A DNA stretch of 7,907 nucleotides from NCBI GenBank assembly GCA_023251695.1, contig JAHEYE010000162.1, forward strand, positions 1 through 7,907, given 5' to 3'. This DNA is from Sphingobacteriaceae bacterium (GTDB taxonomy: Bacteria > Bacteroidota > Bacteroidia > B-17B0 > Aurantibacillaceae). Positions 1-6,550 of this stretch are shown here, piece by piece (positions within the stretch are counted from its first letter, which is position 1; each line of letters opens with the position of its first letter). The notes under the pieces are model-generated. The model was not told the origin of the DNA, made no database searches, and saw nothing but the letters and a program-made list of their open reading frames with translations. Position numbers and translations under genes: made by a program.

Positions 1-1
1 T

Positions 2-3000
2 AATTTAAAAGATGGCGACAGCCGCGCTGTTTACAAAAACTTAGATTACGACATGCGCATGTTCAAGAACATTAAAATGTTTGTGCATGGCGAAAAATTA
101 GGCATCGACCCGTTGAATGACGGCGATATGACTGTATTCATCCGTTTAGGTACAGATTATAACAACAACTATTACGAATACGAAATTCCTTTACAATTAA
201 CCGCTCCGGGATATTATGACGCAACTAACGAAAATGATAAGGGTGTTGTTTGGCCGGGCGCCAATGAAATAAATATTTCTTTTGATGAATTAACCAGTGC
301 AAAAGAAACCCGCAACAGTGCAACAGGAAAAGATCTGGCTTTAACACAAAAACCTTATCCTGTTACCTCCGGCAACAATACAATTACAATTGTTGGAAAT
401 CCGAATTTAGGCGGCGTAAAAAGCATTATGATAGGCATACGGAATCCAAAAGACGATGGCGCTTTGCCGCACAGCGTCGAGGTTTGGGTGAACGAATTGC
501 GCTTGACCGATTTCAACAACAAAGGCGGCTGGGCCACCACAGGACGCGTCCAGGCAAAACTTGCTGATTTAGGTCAGGTTTCTTTAGCAGGCACATACAG
601 CAAGCCTTTTTTCGGAAGCGTAGAAAAGAAAATTAATGAGCGGAGTAAAGAAACAACACTCAATTGGGATTTCACTTCACAATTTCAGATAGGGAAATTT
701 TTTCCATCTAAGTGGAAAGTCACTTTGCCGGTTTATTATTCTTATGGTGAAACAAGAATCAAACCCATGTTTAATCCTTACGAGCCAGATGTTTTTCTGG
801 ATAATTTAAAGCCCAACGAACATTTTACCAGTGATGATATCAAAAAGCTGAAATTTAATGCGCTTGATTACACTAAGCGAAAGGGAATAAATTTTACGAA
901 TGTGCGTATCGACGGATTAAAACGAGCTAGTGCAAAGCCAATGCCATGGGACGTTTCTAACTTCGCGATTACTTATGCATATACCGAACAATACAGGCGG
1001 AATGTAAACATCCATCATAATATTTTAAAACAATACCGCGCCAATGTGTCTTACGGTTTCCAATTACAACCAAAAGCATGGAAGCCTTTCAGTAAAATGA
1101 AAATTTTTGAAAACAAATGGTTCGCTCTTATTAAAGATTTTAATTTACAGCCACTTCCCAACCGCTTTGGCGTGTCGATGGATGTGACCCGGAATTATTC
1201 TGAATTACTTAACAGGGACATTACCAGTTTCTATACCAATAGCGATGATCGCACGCTTACTCAATTTAATAAACAGTTTTTGGTAACCCGTATCTATGAT
1301 TTCAGATGGGATTTTTGCAAAGCACTGAAGTTTGATTATACTGCAAATAACGATGGGCGTATTCTAGAACCTTACGGAGCAATTGATACCAAAGAAAAGA
1401 AAGATACTGTTAAACAAAACATGCTCGGTTTTGGTGTAAACACGCAGTTCCGTCAGCAATACAACCTTAATTATACTGTGCCTATTAATAAAATTCCGAT
1501 TCTTGATTTCATAACATTATCTTACCGTTACGGTGCAACGTATACATGGATACGCCGGCCTTTTGCAGCAAGCGATAGGATTGGAAACACAATTCAAAAT
1601 ACCAATACAAAAAATTACACCACCAATTTAAACATGATAAGCCTCTATAATAAAATTCCTTATTTCCGGAAAATAAATACAGGCCAGACTTCTACGGGCG
1701 GCAAAAAAGGCGCGGGTAAACCAAAAACCAAAACCAGCAACGATTCAATTCCGGAAGAAAGTTTAAAGAACACAAATAATTTCTCAGATATTGGTGAATT
1801 TTTAGCGCGTGGCGTGATGATGATAAAGACCTTGAATTTTGTGGTTCAGCAAACTAACGGAACAGGAATGCCTAACTTCATGCCAAAATCCGAATACCTT
1901 GGCATGGACTGGGGTAGTAATAATGCACCTGGAGTTCCTTTTATTGCCGGTTCGCAGGACGATATCAGGCCTTATGCTTATCAACAAGGGTGGCTATCGC
2001 TTAACCCTACTCAAACATCTCCTTATACGAGAAACAAATCGCAAACCATCACTTACCGTACAAGCATAGAGCCGCATGGAAGTTTGAAAATAGAATTGAA
2101 CGGTACTCAAAACAAGAGTCACAACGTAACCGAATTTATGCGCTGGGATTCTATTTCCAACACTTACAATTTCCACGAGAGTCCGAATGAAACCGGAAAC
2201 TTTACATCAAGCGTTTTCTCTCTGCGTAAATCTTTCACCGATAAAGGCAAGGGTGTTGAATCAGATTTATTCAAGGAATTTTTAGCTGTTCGTCAGGATT
2301 ACGCCCGTCAATTAAGTGAGGAGAATGCAGGCCATTCTTCAGGTTTACAAACTAACGGATTAGGAAAACCTTACTACGATGGTTATAACCCAACCCAACA
2401 GGACGTTTTAATGGGAGCGTTTTACGAAACCTATACCGGTGGAAAAATAAAGCGCTACAATACGAAAAACATTTTCCCCGGAATGCCAATGCCGAACTGG
2501 ACCATTACATGGGATGGTTTGGGCAAAATTAAATCGTTACAAAAAATATTCCGTTCCATTACCTTGCGCCATAGTTACAAATCCAATTATACTATTGGTG
2601 GTTATTCGAATAATTTATTGTTTATTGACGACAATACCGGCAAAACCATTTCGCGTTCTCCTGTGCAAAATCCTGTAATTAATGGCGTCGCCGAAAGTGC
2701 AAACTTTACGCCTTACTACAATGTTTCCTCGATAGTAATTAGTGAAGGATTCCAACCTTTAATTAAAGTGGATCTGCAATTTGTGAAACCGGGCTGGCAA
2801 GGTAATTTTGAAATTAAGCGTGATAAAACCGTTTCGCTCAACTTTACAGGACCGCAAATTATCGAAACCAAGGGGCAAGAGTATGTTATTGGTGTAGGTT
2901 ACCGTTATCCTAAATTAACCATTAAAAGATTAACCATTCAGGGCAAGCCTTTGCAGAGTGATTTAAACATTAAAGTTGATTTAAGTTACAGGAGAAACGT

Positions 3001-3211
3001 ATCTGTAATCAGGCGGATTGTTGACGAAATAAGCACGCCTACCGGAGGCACCAATATTATTACCCTGCGCTCAGCCATTGATTATCAGTTAACTCAAAAC
3101 ATTAATCTACGTATTTTCTATGATTGGATCCGTACAACCCCGCAAACTTCAGCCTCATTCCCGACGTCGAATACCAATGCCGGGTTTAGTTTGCGTATTA
3201 ATCTGCAATAA
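2..3211 (+). CDS. sprA: T9SS outer-membrane translocon SprA, C-terminal part (5'-truncated by window edge)
   Basis: SprA forms the very large beta-barrel through which the type IX secretion system exports proteins across the outer membrane; it was first described as a gliding-motility and surface-adhesin secretion protein (Sov in Porphyromonas). The frame is open from base 2 with no stop or start needed before the ATG at 53, and codons 2-52 already read as SprA-like sequence (KDGDSRAVYKNLDYD), so the ATG at 53 is internal and the gene continues upstream. About 1070 residues are present, roughly the last two-fifths of a typical ~2400-residue SprA. Recognisable conserved blocks are IRNPKDDG, VEVWVNELRLTDF and GRVQAKLADLGQVSLAG near the left end; the rest alternates aromatic and polar residues as expected for long barrel strands, ending in GFSLRINLQ. 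A Gly/Lys/Thr-rich low-complexity stretch around bases 1680-1760 looks like a loop. No frameshift is seen. Family assignment is confident; strand topology is inferred. Confidence 0.96.
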   Translation, partial: NLKDGDSRAVYKNLDYDMRMFKNIKMFVHGEKLGIDPLNDGDMTVFIRLGTDYNNNYYEYEIPLQLTAPGYYDATNENDKGVVWPGANEINISFDELTSAKETRNSATGKDLALTQKPYPVTSGNNTITIVGNPNLGGVKSIMIGIRNPKDDGALPHSVEVWVNELRLTDFNNKGGWATTGRVQAKLADLGQVSLAGTYSKPFFGSVEKKINERSKETTLNWDFTSQFQIGKFFPSKWKVTLPVYYSYGETRIKPMFNPYEPDVFLDNLKPNEHFTSDDIKKLKFNALDYTKRKGINFTNVRIDGLKRASAKPMPWDVSNFAITYAYTEQYRRNVNIHHNILKQYRANVSYGFQLQPKAWKPFSKMKIFENKWFALIKDFNLQPLPNRFGVSMDVTRNYSELLNRDITSFYTNSDDRTLTQFNKQFLVTRIYDFRWDFCKALKFDYTANNDGRILEPYGAIDTKEKKDTVKQNMLGFGVNTQFRQQYNLNYTVPINKIPILDFITLSYRYGATYTWIRRPFAASDRIGNTIQNTNTKNYTTNLNMISLYNKIPYFRKINTGQTSTGGKKGAGKPKTKTSNDSIPEESLKNTNNFSDIGEFLARGVMMIKTLNFVVQQTNGTGMPNFMPKSEYLGMDWGSNNAPGVPFIAGSQDDIRPYAYQQGWLSLNPTQTSPYTRNKSQTITYRTSIEPHGSLKIELNGTQNKSHNVTEFMRWDSISNTYNFHESPNETGNFTSSVFSLRKSFTDKGKGVESDLFKEFLAVRQDYARQLSEENAGHSSGLQTNGLGKPYYDGYNPTQQDVLMGAFYETYTGGKIKRYNTKNIFPGMPMPNWTITWDGLGKIKSLQKIFRSITLRHSYKSNYTIGGYSNNLLFIDDNTGKTISRSPVQNPVINGVAESANFTPYYNVSSIVISEGFQPLIKVDLQFVKPGWQGNFEIKRDKTVSLNFTGPQIIETKGQEYVIGVGYRYPKLTIKRLTIQGKPLQSDLNIKVDLSYRRNVSVIRRIVDEISTPTGGTNIITLRSAIDYQLTQNINLRIFYDWIRTTPQTSASFPTSNTNAGFSLRINLQ

Positions 3212-3218
3212 AAATGAT

Positions 3219-3247
3219 TTGTAAATATTAAAAAACTTATACATTTG
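3219..3247 (+). promoter_or_regulatory. Bacteroidota-type promoter of gcvH
   Basis: TTG at 3219-3221, an 18-base spacer, then TACATTTG at 3240-3247. This fits the Bacteroidota primary sigma-factor consensus (TTG about 19 bases before TAnnTTTG) with no mismatch in the key positions. Transcription would start a few bases after the -7 box, giving a very short A-rich leader before the gcvH ATG at 3261. It begins only 8 bases after the sprA stop, so gcvH can be expressed separately from sprA. Confidence 0.75.
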
Positions 3248-3260
3248 TAAAAAAACAATT

Positions 3261-3641
3261 ATGAATTTTCCGGCAGACTTAAAATACACAAAAGACCACG
3301 AGTGGGTAAAAGTAAATGGTAGCGAGGCTATCATCGGCATTACAGATTTCGCACAAAAAGAATTGGGCGATATTGTTTACGTAGATATTTCTACGCTTGG
3401 GGAAACAGTAGAAAAAGAAAAGGTTTTTGGTACTGTGGAAGCGGTGAAAACCGTTTCTGATTTATTTATGCCCGTATCGGGAAAAGTATTGGAAGCAAAT
3501 AAAGATATTGATTCGGCCCCAGAATGCGTTAACACAGACCCTTATGGAAAAGGGTGGATTATTAAAGTAAGCATGACCAACCCGAAGGAAGTTGATGAAT
3601 TGCTTTCGGCCGATGCATATAAAAAGTTAATCGGCGCTTAA
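3261..3641 (+). CDS. gcvH: Glycine cleavage system H protein
   Basis: GcvH is the small lipoylated shuttle of the glycine cleavage system: its lipoyl arm takes the aminomethyl group from the P protein (glycine decarboxylase), presents it to the T protein (aminomethyltransferase) and is reoxidised by the L protein. It is cytosolic; free or octanoylated H protein can also feed lipoate assembly. The 126-residue length is normal. The N-terminal block ([10 protein letters not shown], residues 9-18) and the [17 protein letters not shown] block (26-42) are typical. The lipoyl-lysine hairpin reads [12 protein letters not shown], with K63 as the attachment lysine, followed by [10 protein letters not shown]. 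The C-terminal [10 protein letters not shown] block is also present. The ATG is preceded by an A-rich leader and a good promoter; no P, T or L gene is nearby. It sits between sprA and a VanZ-like gene, an order I recall from other Bacteroidota, with no obvious functional link to secretion. Confidence 0.97.
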   Translation: MNFPADLKYTKDHEWVKVNGSEAIIGITDFAQKELGDIVYVDISTLGETVEKEKVFGTVEAVKTVSDLFMPVSGKVLEANKDIDSAPECVNTDPYGKGWIIKVSMTNPKEVDELLSADAYKKLIGA

Positions 3642-3659
3642 TTGCTCCTCAGCAAAATT

Positions 3660-3687
3660 AACCGTCCCCAAAAAGGACGGTTTTTTT
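3660..3687 (+). terminator. Intrinsic terminator after gcvH
   Basis: The arms AACCGTCC (3660-3667) and GGACGGTT (3675-3682) form a perfect 8-bp stem around the 7-base loop CCAAAAA and run into seven T's (3681-3687). A smaller hairpin, TTGCT-CCTC-AGCAA, lies just before it at 3642-3655. The T-run ends directly at the ATG of the next gene (3688), so there is no room for a separate leader between terminator and start codon. Confidence 0.85.
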
Positions 3688-4074
3688 ATGGTAATATCTT
3701 TCATAAAAAATCATTCTTATAAACTGGCTGTACTTTGGGCGCTTGTTATTCTTGGACTTTGTTCAATGCCCGGACGCTTTATTCCTTCGGCGAACTGGCT
3801 CGAATTATTGAGTTTTGATAAATGGGTGCATGCGGGCATCTTCTTCGCGCTTCTGGGGCTCTTACAGGTCGCTGTTGTTGCGCACGGACAAACAAAAAAC
3901 CTCTCCTACTTTTATTTTATTTTGTGTGTATTGTACGGCGGCGCGCTTGAGCTAATGCAGGTCACATTATTCAGTGAAAGAAGTGCCGATTGGTACGATG
4001 TAATTGCTAATAGCTTTGGTTGCCTGCTGGCGTTTGTTCTTAATACTAAAATTACGCGCTTGGTTTTTAAATAG
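3688..4074 (+). CDS. VanZ-like family small membrane protein
   Basis: This 128-residue integral membrane protein belongs to the VanZ-like family (named after the teicoplanin-resistance accessory protein VanZ); the chromosomal Bacteroidota members have no established function. Four hydrophobic segments are visible at about residues 12-27, 47-65, 73-93 and 103-124. Conserved family motifs are FDKWVHAGIFF (43-53, with D44, K45, H48), YGGALELMQ (83-91, with E88 and Q91) and RSADWYDVIANSFG (98-111, with D105 and N108). The start is taken as ATG 3688 because it gives the normal N-terminal length ahead of the first helix and the SMPG turn, although it directly follows the gcvH terminator T-run. Expression therefore probably depends on read-through from gcvH or on a promoter inside gcvH. 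The 3' end overlaps a small minus-strand ORF by 8 bases. Family call is firm; a drug-resistance role should not be inferred. Confidence 0.88.
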   Translation: MVISFIKNHSYKLAVLWALVILGLCSMPGRFIPSANWLELLSFDKWVHAGIFFALLGLLQVAVVAHGQTKNLSYFYFILCVLYGGALELMQVTLFSERSADWYDVIANSFGCLLAFVLNTKITRLVFK

Positions 4075-4213
4075 ACCCCTTGCTTGATTTCCTTACCTTT
4101 TTCTTCTGTGCCGGACAGCCGTCACACTTATTTGTTTTGCATTCCTGCAAAACAAGTGCAGAAACCAATAAAATGGTGATTATAAAAATTCTGTTTTTAA
4201 AAAATGATTTCAT
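4067..4213 (-). CDS. Small Cys-containing exported protein or lipoprotein (48 aa), hypothetical
   Basis: An ATG at 4213 opens a 48-codon frame ending in TAA at 4067-4069. The product has a basic N-terminus (MKSFFKNR), a hydrophobic stretch (residues 9-22, IFIITILLVSALVL), then QECKTNKCDGCP with cysteines at 25, 30 and 33, and a Lys/Ser-rich tail. This resembles the short signal-peptide-plus-cysteine proteins common in Bacteroidota. C25 could be a lipid-attachment cysteine, but the LVLQEC context is a poor lipobox (Glu at -1), so a secreted protein or one held by its N-terminal helix is equally possible. Support for a real gene comes from a good Bacteroidota promoter 20 bases upstream and from filling the only gap between vanZ and mlaE, ending 8 bases inside vanZ. 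It contains a 10-bp inverted repeat (4132-4155), which might mean that some of the conservation here is structural. I do not recognise a named family. Confidence 0.5.
   Translation of the reverse strand: MKSFFKNRIFIITILLVSALVLQECKTNKCDGCPAQKKKVRKSSKGSI
4132..4155. repeat. Perfect 10-bp inverted repeat with 4-base loop
   Basis: The arms TTGTTTTGCA (4132-4141) and TGCAAAACAA (4146-4155) are exact reverse complements around TTCC. The plus-strand RNA could extend the stem by an A-U pair and G-U wobbles. It lies 57 bases beyond the vanZ stop codon and inside the small minus-strand ORF. Neither strand carries a T-run after it, so it is not a classical intrinsic terminator; it could still mark the vanZ mRNA 3' end or bind a protein. 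Confidence 0.7.
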
Positions 4214-4232
4214 TGGTGGTATTTCTATATAC

Positions 4233-4262
4233 CAAAGATATAATTTAGTACTTTAGTATCAA
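4233..4262 (-). promoter_or_regulatory. Bacteroidota-type promoter of the small Cys-containing ORF
   Basis: Reading the minus strand, TTG (4262-4260) is followed by a 19-base spacer and TATCTTTG (4240-4233), a full match to TTG-N19-TAnnTTTG. The box ends 19 bases before the ATG at 4213. Its -33 element overlaps the likely start region of the divergent mlaE transcript. Confidence 0.65.
4249..4256 (+). promoter_or_regulatory. Possible -7 box for mlaEF
   Basis: TACTTTAG matches TAnnTTTG at all but one key position and ends 12 bases before the mlaE ATG, a leader length like that of gcvH. No TTG occurs about 19 bases upstream, so the match is weak. The same 10 bases, TACTTTAGTA (4249-4258), recur at 6541-6550 in the other divergent intergenic region. 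Confidence 0.3.
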
Positions 4263-4268
4263 TTATTA

Positions 4269-5012
4269 ATGACACTTTTTTTTCATATAGGCCGTTATTT
4301 TATGCTTTTATTCAGGGTTTTCAGTAAACCCGAGAAGTTTTCTGTGTATTGGAGGCAAATTGTTTATGAAATAAATTCTCTGGGAATTGGCTCATTAAGC
4401 ATCGTATGTATCATTTCTATTTTCATGGGTGGCGTAATTACCATTCAGGCTGCCTTTGGTTTTTCAAGTCCGTGGATCCCCTTATACGCCGTCGGTTATA
4501 CAACGCGTGAATCGATGCTGCTAGAATTTTGTCCCACCATTGTTAGTTTAATTTTAGCCGGCAAAATTGGCTCAAACATTGCCTCTGAAGTTGGGGCCAT
4601 GAGGATAACCGAACAAATAGATGCCTTAGAAATTATGGGGGTTAACTCGGCAAGTTATCTCATCTTACCAAAAATTCTTGCCTCCATAATTATAAATCCT
4701 TTCTTAATTGCAATAAGTATGTTCTTGGGATTGTTGGGCGGTTATTTAATGGGCATTTCATCGGGAGCCTGTACATCTTACGAATACATTTTTGGTATAC
4801 AAGCGATGTTTGAGCCTTGGAAATTATATTATTCCTTCACTAAAGTAATTGTGTTTGCTTTCATTATTACATCAGTTGCTTCGTATTTTGGTTACTATAC
4901 TACAGGCGGCGCTTTGGAGGTTGGTAAGTCAAGCACAAGAGCGGTTGTTATTGCAAGTGTTTTGATTTTAATTTTCAATTTAATATTAACTCAGCTGTTT
5001 TTGGCACGTTGA
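4269..5012 (+). CDS. mlaE: MlaE-family permease of an MCE/Mla-type lipid ABC transporter
   Basis: This is the inner-membrane permease subunit of the ABC transporter that, with an MCE-domain protein (MlaD), moves phospholipids between inner and outer membranes and so keeps outer-leaflet lipid asymmetry; the plant chloroplast counterpart is TGD1. The 247 residues are the usual length. An amphipathic N-terminal segment (IGRYFMLLFRVFSKPEKF, 7-24) precedes hydrophobic spans near 40-62, 85-103, 133-165, 188-210 and 225-244. The family hallmark AGKIGSNIASEVGAMR (97-112), continuing into TEQIDALEIMGV (114-125), is intact. The ATG at 4269 lies just downstream of a divergent promoter region, without a Shine-Dalgarno sequence. 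The stop TGA overlaps the TTG start of mlaF (bases TTGA, 5009-5012), indicating translational coupling. The MCE partner is not adjacent. The direction of lipid flow cannot be read from the sequence. Confidence 0.93.
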   Translation: MTLFFHIGRYFMLLFRVFSKPEKFSVYWRQIVYEINSLGIGSLSIVCIISIFMGGVITIQAAFGFSSPWIPLYAVGYTTRESMLLEFCPTIVSLILAGKIGSNIASEVGAMRITEQIDALEIMGVNSASYLILPKILASIIINPFLIAISMFLGLLGGYLMGISSGACTSYEYIFGIQAMFEPWKLYYSFTKVIVFAFIITSVASYFGYYTTGGALEVGKSSTRAVVIASVLILIFNLILTQLFLAR

Positions 5013-5767
5013 TCGAAATTAAAAACATATCGAAAAGTTTTGGTGATCGCAAAATAATTGATGATGTATCTTTTAATTTCTATCCCGGTAAAACCAATTT
5101 AATGATTGGCGAAAGCGGCTGCGGTAAAACAACCATTTTAAAATTAATGGTAGGATTACATGCCCTTGATGAAGGTCATATCTTATATTCAGGTGCAGAT
5201 TTTCCCATACTTGCACCAAAAGCCAAACAGGAAGTGAGAAAAAAAATAGGAATGCTTTTTCAGGCCGGTGCCTTATTTGATTCTCAAACGCTCGAAGAAA
5301 ATGTGGGTTTTCCGCTCGATATGTTTACGCATTTAACGAAAGCCGAAAAATTAGACAGAGTTAATTTTTGTTTATCCCGCGTAAAGCTGGAAGGTAAAAA
5401 TAAATTGTACCCATCTGAATTAAGCGGCGGTATGAAAAAACGAGCCTCGCTTGCAAGAGCAATTGCCAATAACCCAAGATATTTATTTTGCGACGAACCC
5501 AATTCGGGTCTCGACCCAAAAACTTCAATTGTAATTGATGAGTTAATTCAGGACATTACGAAAGAGTATAACATCACAACCGTTGTTATTACGCACGATA
5601 TGAATTCAGTACTTCAAATCGGAGAAAACATTATGTTTATTTACGAAGGAAAAAATTGGTGGACCGGAACCAAAGACGAAATTCTGAAGACTGATAATAA
5701 GGAGCTTTACAATTTTGTGTTTGCGTCTGAATTCATGCAGCACGTTTTCAAAGCCGCAAAATCATAA
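5009..5767 (+). CDS. mlaF: MlaF-family ATPase of an MCE/Mla-type lipid ABC transporter
   Basis: This is the cytoplasmic ATPase that powers the MlaE permease. All ABC motifs are present in its 252 residues: Walker A GESGCGKT (34-41), Q-loop Q85 (LFQAGALFD), signature LSGGMKKRASLARA (138-151), Walker B YLFCDEP (158-164) with catalytic E163, D-loop SGLDP (166-170) and switch H196 in VVITHD. The LFQAGALFDSQTLEENV block and the GGMKKR form of the signature are typical of the MlaF/TGD3 group. The start is a TTG at 5009 that overlaps the mlaE stop; it yields the family N-terminus MIEIKNISKSFG, whereas the first in-frame ATG (5102) would begin two residues before Walker A and lose the first strands. 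The last 6 bases overlap the convergent ykgJ-like gene. No MlaB or MlaD gene follows, so the rest of the transporter must be encoded elsewhere. Confidence 0.94.
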   Translation: MIEIKNISKSFGDRKIIDDVSFNFYPGKTNLMIGESGCGKTTILKLMVGLHALDEGHILYSGADFPILAPKAKQEVRKKIGMLFQAGALFDSQTLEENVGFPLDMFTHLTKAEKLDRVNFCLSRVKLEGKNKLYPSELSGGMKKRASLARAIANNPRYLFCDEPNSGLDPKTSIVIDELIQDITKEYNITTVVITHDMNSVLQIGENIMFIYEGKNWWTGTKDEILKTDNKELYNFVFASEFMQHVFKAAKS

Positions 5768-6250
5768 CTTTAATTTTTGTTTTACTTGTTCGGTTATTTT
5801 TAACACGGCCGGACAAACCATTGTGTTCTGAAAAGTCAAATCCAAAACCTGTTGCATTTTTTTTCGGTCGGTATGCGGATATTCGCGGCAGGCATTTGGA
5901 CGACTTTCGTAAATGCCACAATAATTTTCCTGATTTAAAAACGGACAAGGCGCTGTTTGCAAAACATAATCGTTGTCTTCGTCTAGGCGAAGATATTTTT
6001 CAATAAAGGTTCCCGGTTTTAATTTTACAGCTTTCGATGCGCGTTCAATATCTTTTTGATAAAATATGGGTGAAGTAGTTTTACAACAGTTTCCACAAGT
6101 TAAACAATCGGTGTGCGCAAACACTTCTTCATGTGCTTCATGAAAAACTTCATCAAGCTCTTTTGGTTTCCGTAATTTAAGTTTATTAAAGAATTGTTGA
6201 TTTTCCTTTTTAAGTTTTTCGGCTTGCTTCCGGAAATGTTCGAGGTCCAC
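5762..6250 (-). CDS. YkgJ-type cysteine-cluster protein (putative Zn or Fe-S binding)
   Basis: This 162-residue cytosolic protein has the pattern of the YkgJ/CxxCxxCC family, thought to bind zinc or an iron-sulfur cluster; no reaction is established. After a charged, probably helical N-terminus (1-45, with an EKLKKENQQ coiled-coil-like stretch) comes CLTCGNCC with C49, C52, C55 and C56, followed by TTSPIFYQKDIER. Further on are CPFL (C102), the CGIYESRPNACREYP block (C111, C121) and C146 in MVCPAVL, eight cysteines in all, every one in a family-like position. The start is GTG at 6250, only 3 bases after the stop of the FtsB/DivIC-like gene, so the two are read from one mRNA. The 3' end overlaps mlaF by 6 bases. 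The metal and partner are unknown; co-transcription with a division gene is the only contextual hint. Confidence 0.88.
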   Translation of the reverse strand: MDLEHFRKQAEKLKKENQQFFNKLKLRKPKELDEVFHEAHEEVFAHTDCLTCGNCCKTTSPIFYQKDIERASKAVKLKPGTFIEKYLRLDEDNDYVLQTAPCPFLNQENYCGIYESRPNACREYPHTDRKKMQQVLDLTFQNTMVCPAVLKITEQVKQKLKL

Positions 6251-6253
6251 GGT

Positions 6254-6538
6254 TTATTTTTTTACAATAACGTAAACGTCTTCGTTATCTTTTTTCATGT
6301 GGTATTTCTCGCGTGCGAATTTTTCCAAGCTTTTTTTGTTTGTCTTCAATTCTTCAATTTCCCGTTTGTTGTTTTCGATTTCAGCAACGTAATAGCTACG
6401 GTCAGCTTTTAATTCGTTTAGCTTTCCTGTTAATTCCATCTGGCTAAACACATCATTCTTGTCGAAAAATAAAAGCCATACTACAATGCCAATAGTTGTT
6501 AAAAGGTATTTGTTCTTTATGAGTTTTAAGAATTTCAT
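6254..6538 (-). CDS. FtsB/DivIC-like septum formation initiator protein
   Basis: This small bitopic inner-membrane protein resembles FtsB/DivIC, which with FtsL and FtsQ/DivIB forms a complex that licenses septal peptidoglycan synthesis by FtsWI. Its 94 residues comprise a short basic cytoplasmic tail (MKFLKLIKNK, 1-10), one transmembrane helix (11-25, YLLTTIGIVVWLLFF), a heptad-like coiled coil (about 34-72, rich in Glu, Lys and Leu) and the conserved KFAREKYHMKKDNEDVYVI block (73-91), the family's C-terminal hallmark. The ATG at 6538 gives the expected short cytoplasmic tail. It is the first gene of a two-gene unit with the YkgJ-type gene, 3 bases apart. Bacteroidota members are usually annotated only as septum formation initiator, and FtsB versus DivIC naming cannot be settled here, so no symbol is given. 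Confidence 0.87.
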   Translation of the reverse strand: MKFLKLIKNKYLLTTIGIVVWLLFFDKNDVFSQMELTGKLNELKADRSYYVAEIENNKREIEELKTNKKSLEKFAREKYHMKKDNEDVYVIVKK

Positions 6539-6550
6539 TTTACTTTAGTA

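Noticed and set aside
53..55. ATG at 53 as the start of the first gene
   Set aside because: The frame is open back to base 2 and the codons before it read as SprA sequence; SprA is far longer, so this Met is internal.
1680..1760. Low-complexity Gly/Lys/Thr-rich stretch in SprA as a possible insertion
   Set aside because: It keeps the frame, has no repeats or flanking duplications, and fits an ordinary variable loop of a large barrel.
1839..2069. 76-codon plus-strand frame inside sprA, and several 60-76-codon minus-strand frames there
   Set aside because: They lie wholly within the sprA reading frame, have no family-like motifs and are expected as chance open frames.
3688..4074. Glycopeptide (teicoplanin) resistance determinant because of VanZ similarity
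   Set aside because: VanZ-like proteins are widespread chromosomal membrane proteins; there is no vanHAX or vanRS context here.
5821..6006. Plus-strand frames at 5821-6006 and 6194-6412
   Set aside because: Both are antisense shadows of the Cys-cluster and FtsB/DivIC-like genes; the Phe-rich composition of the second mirrors Lys/Glu-rich coding on the other strand.
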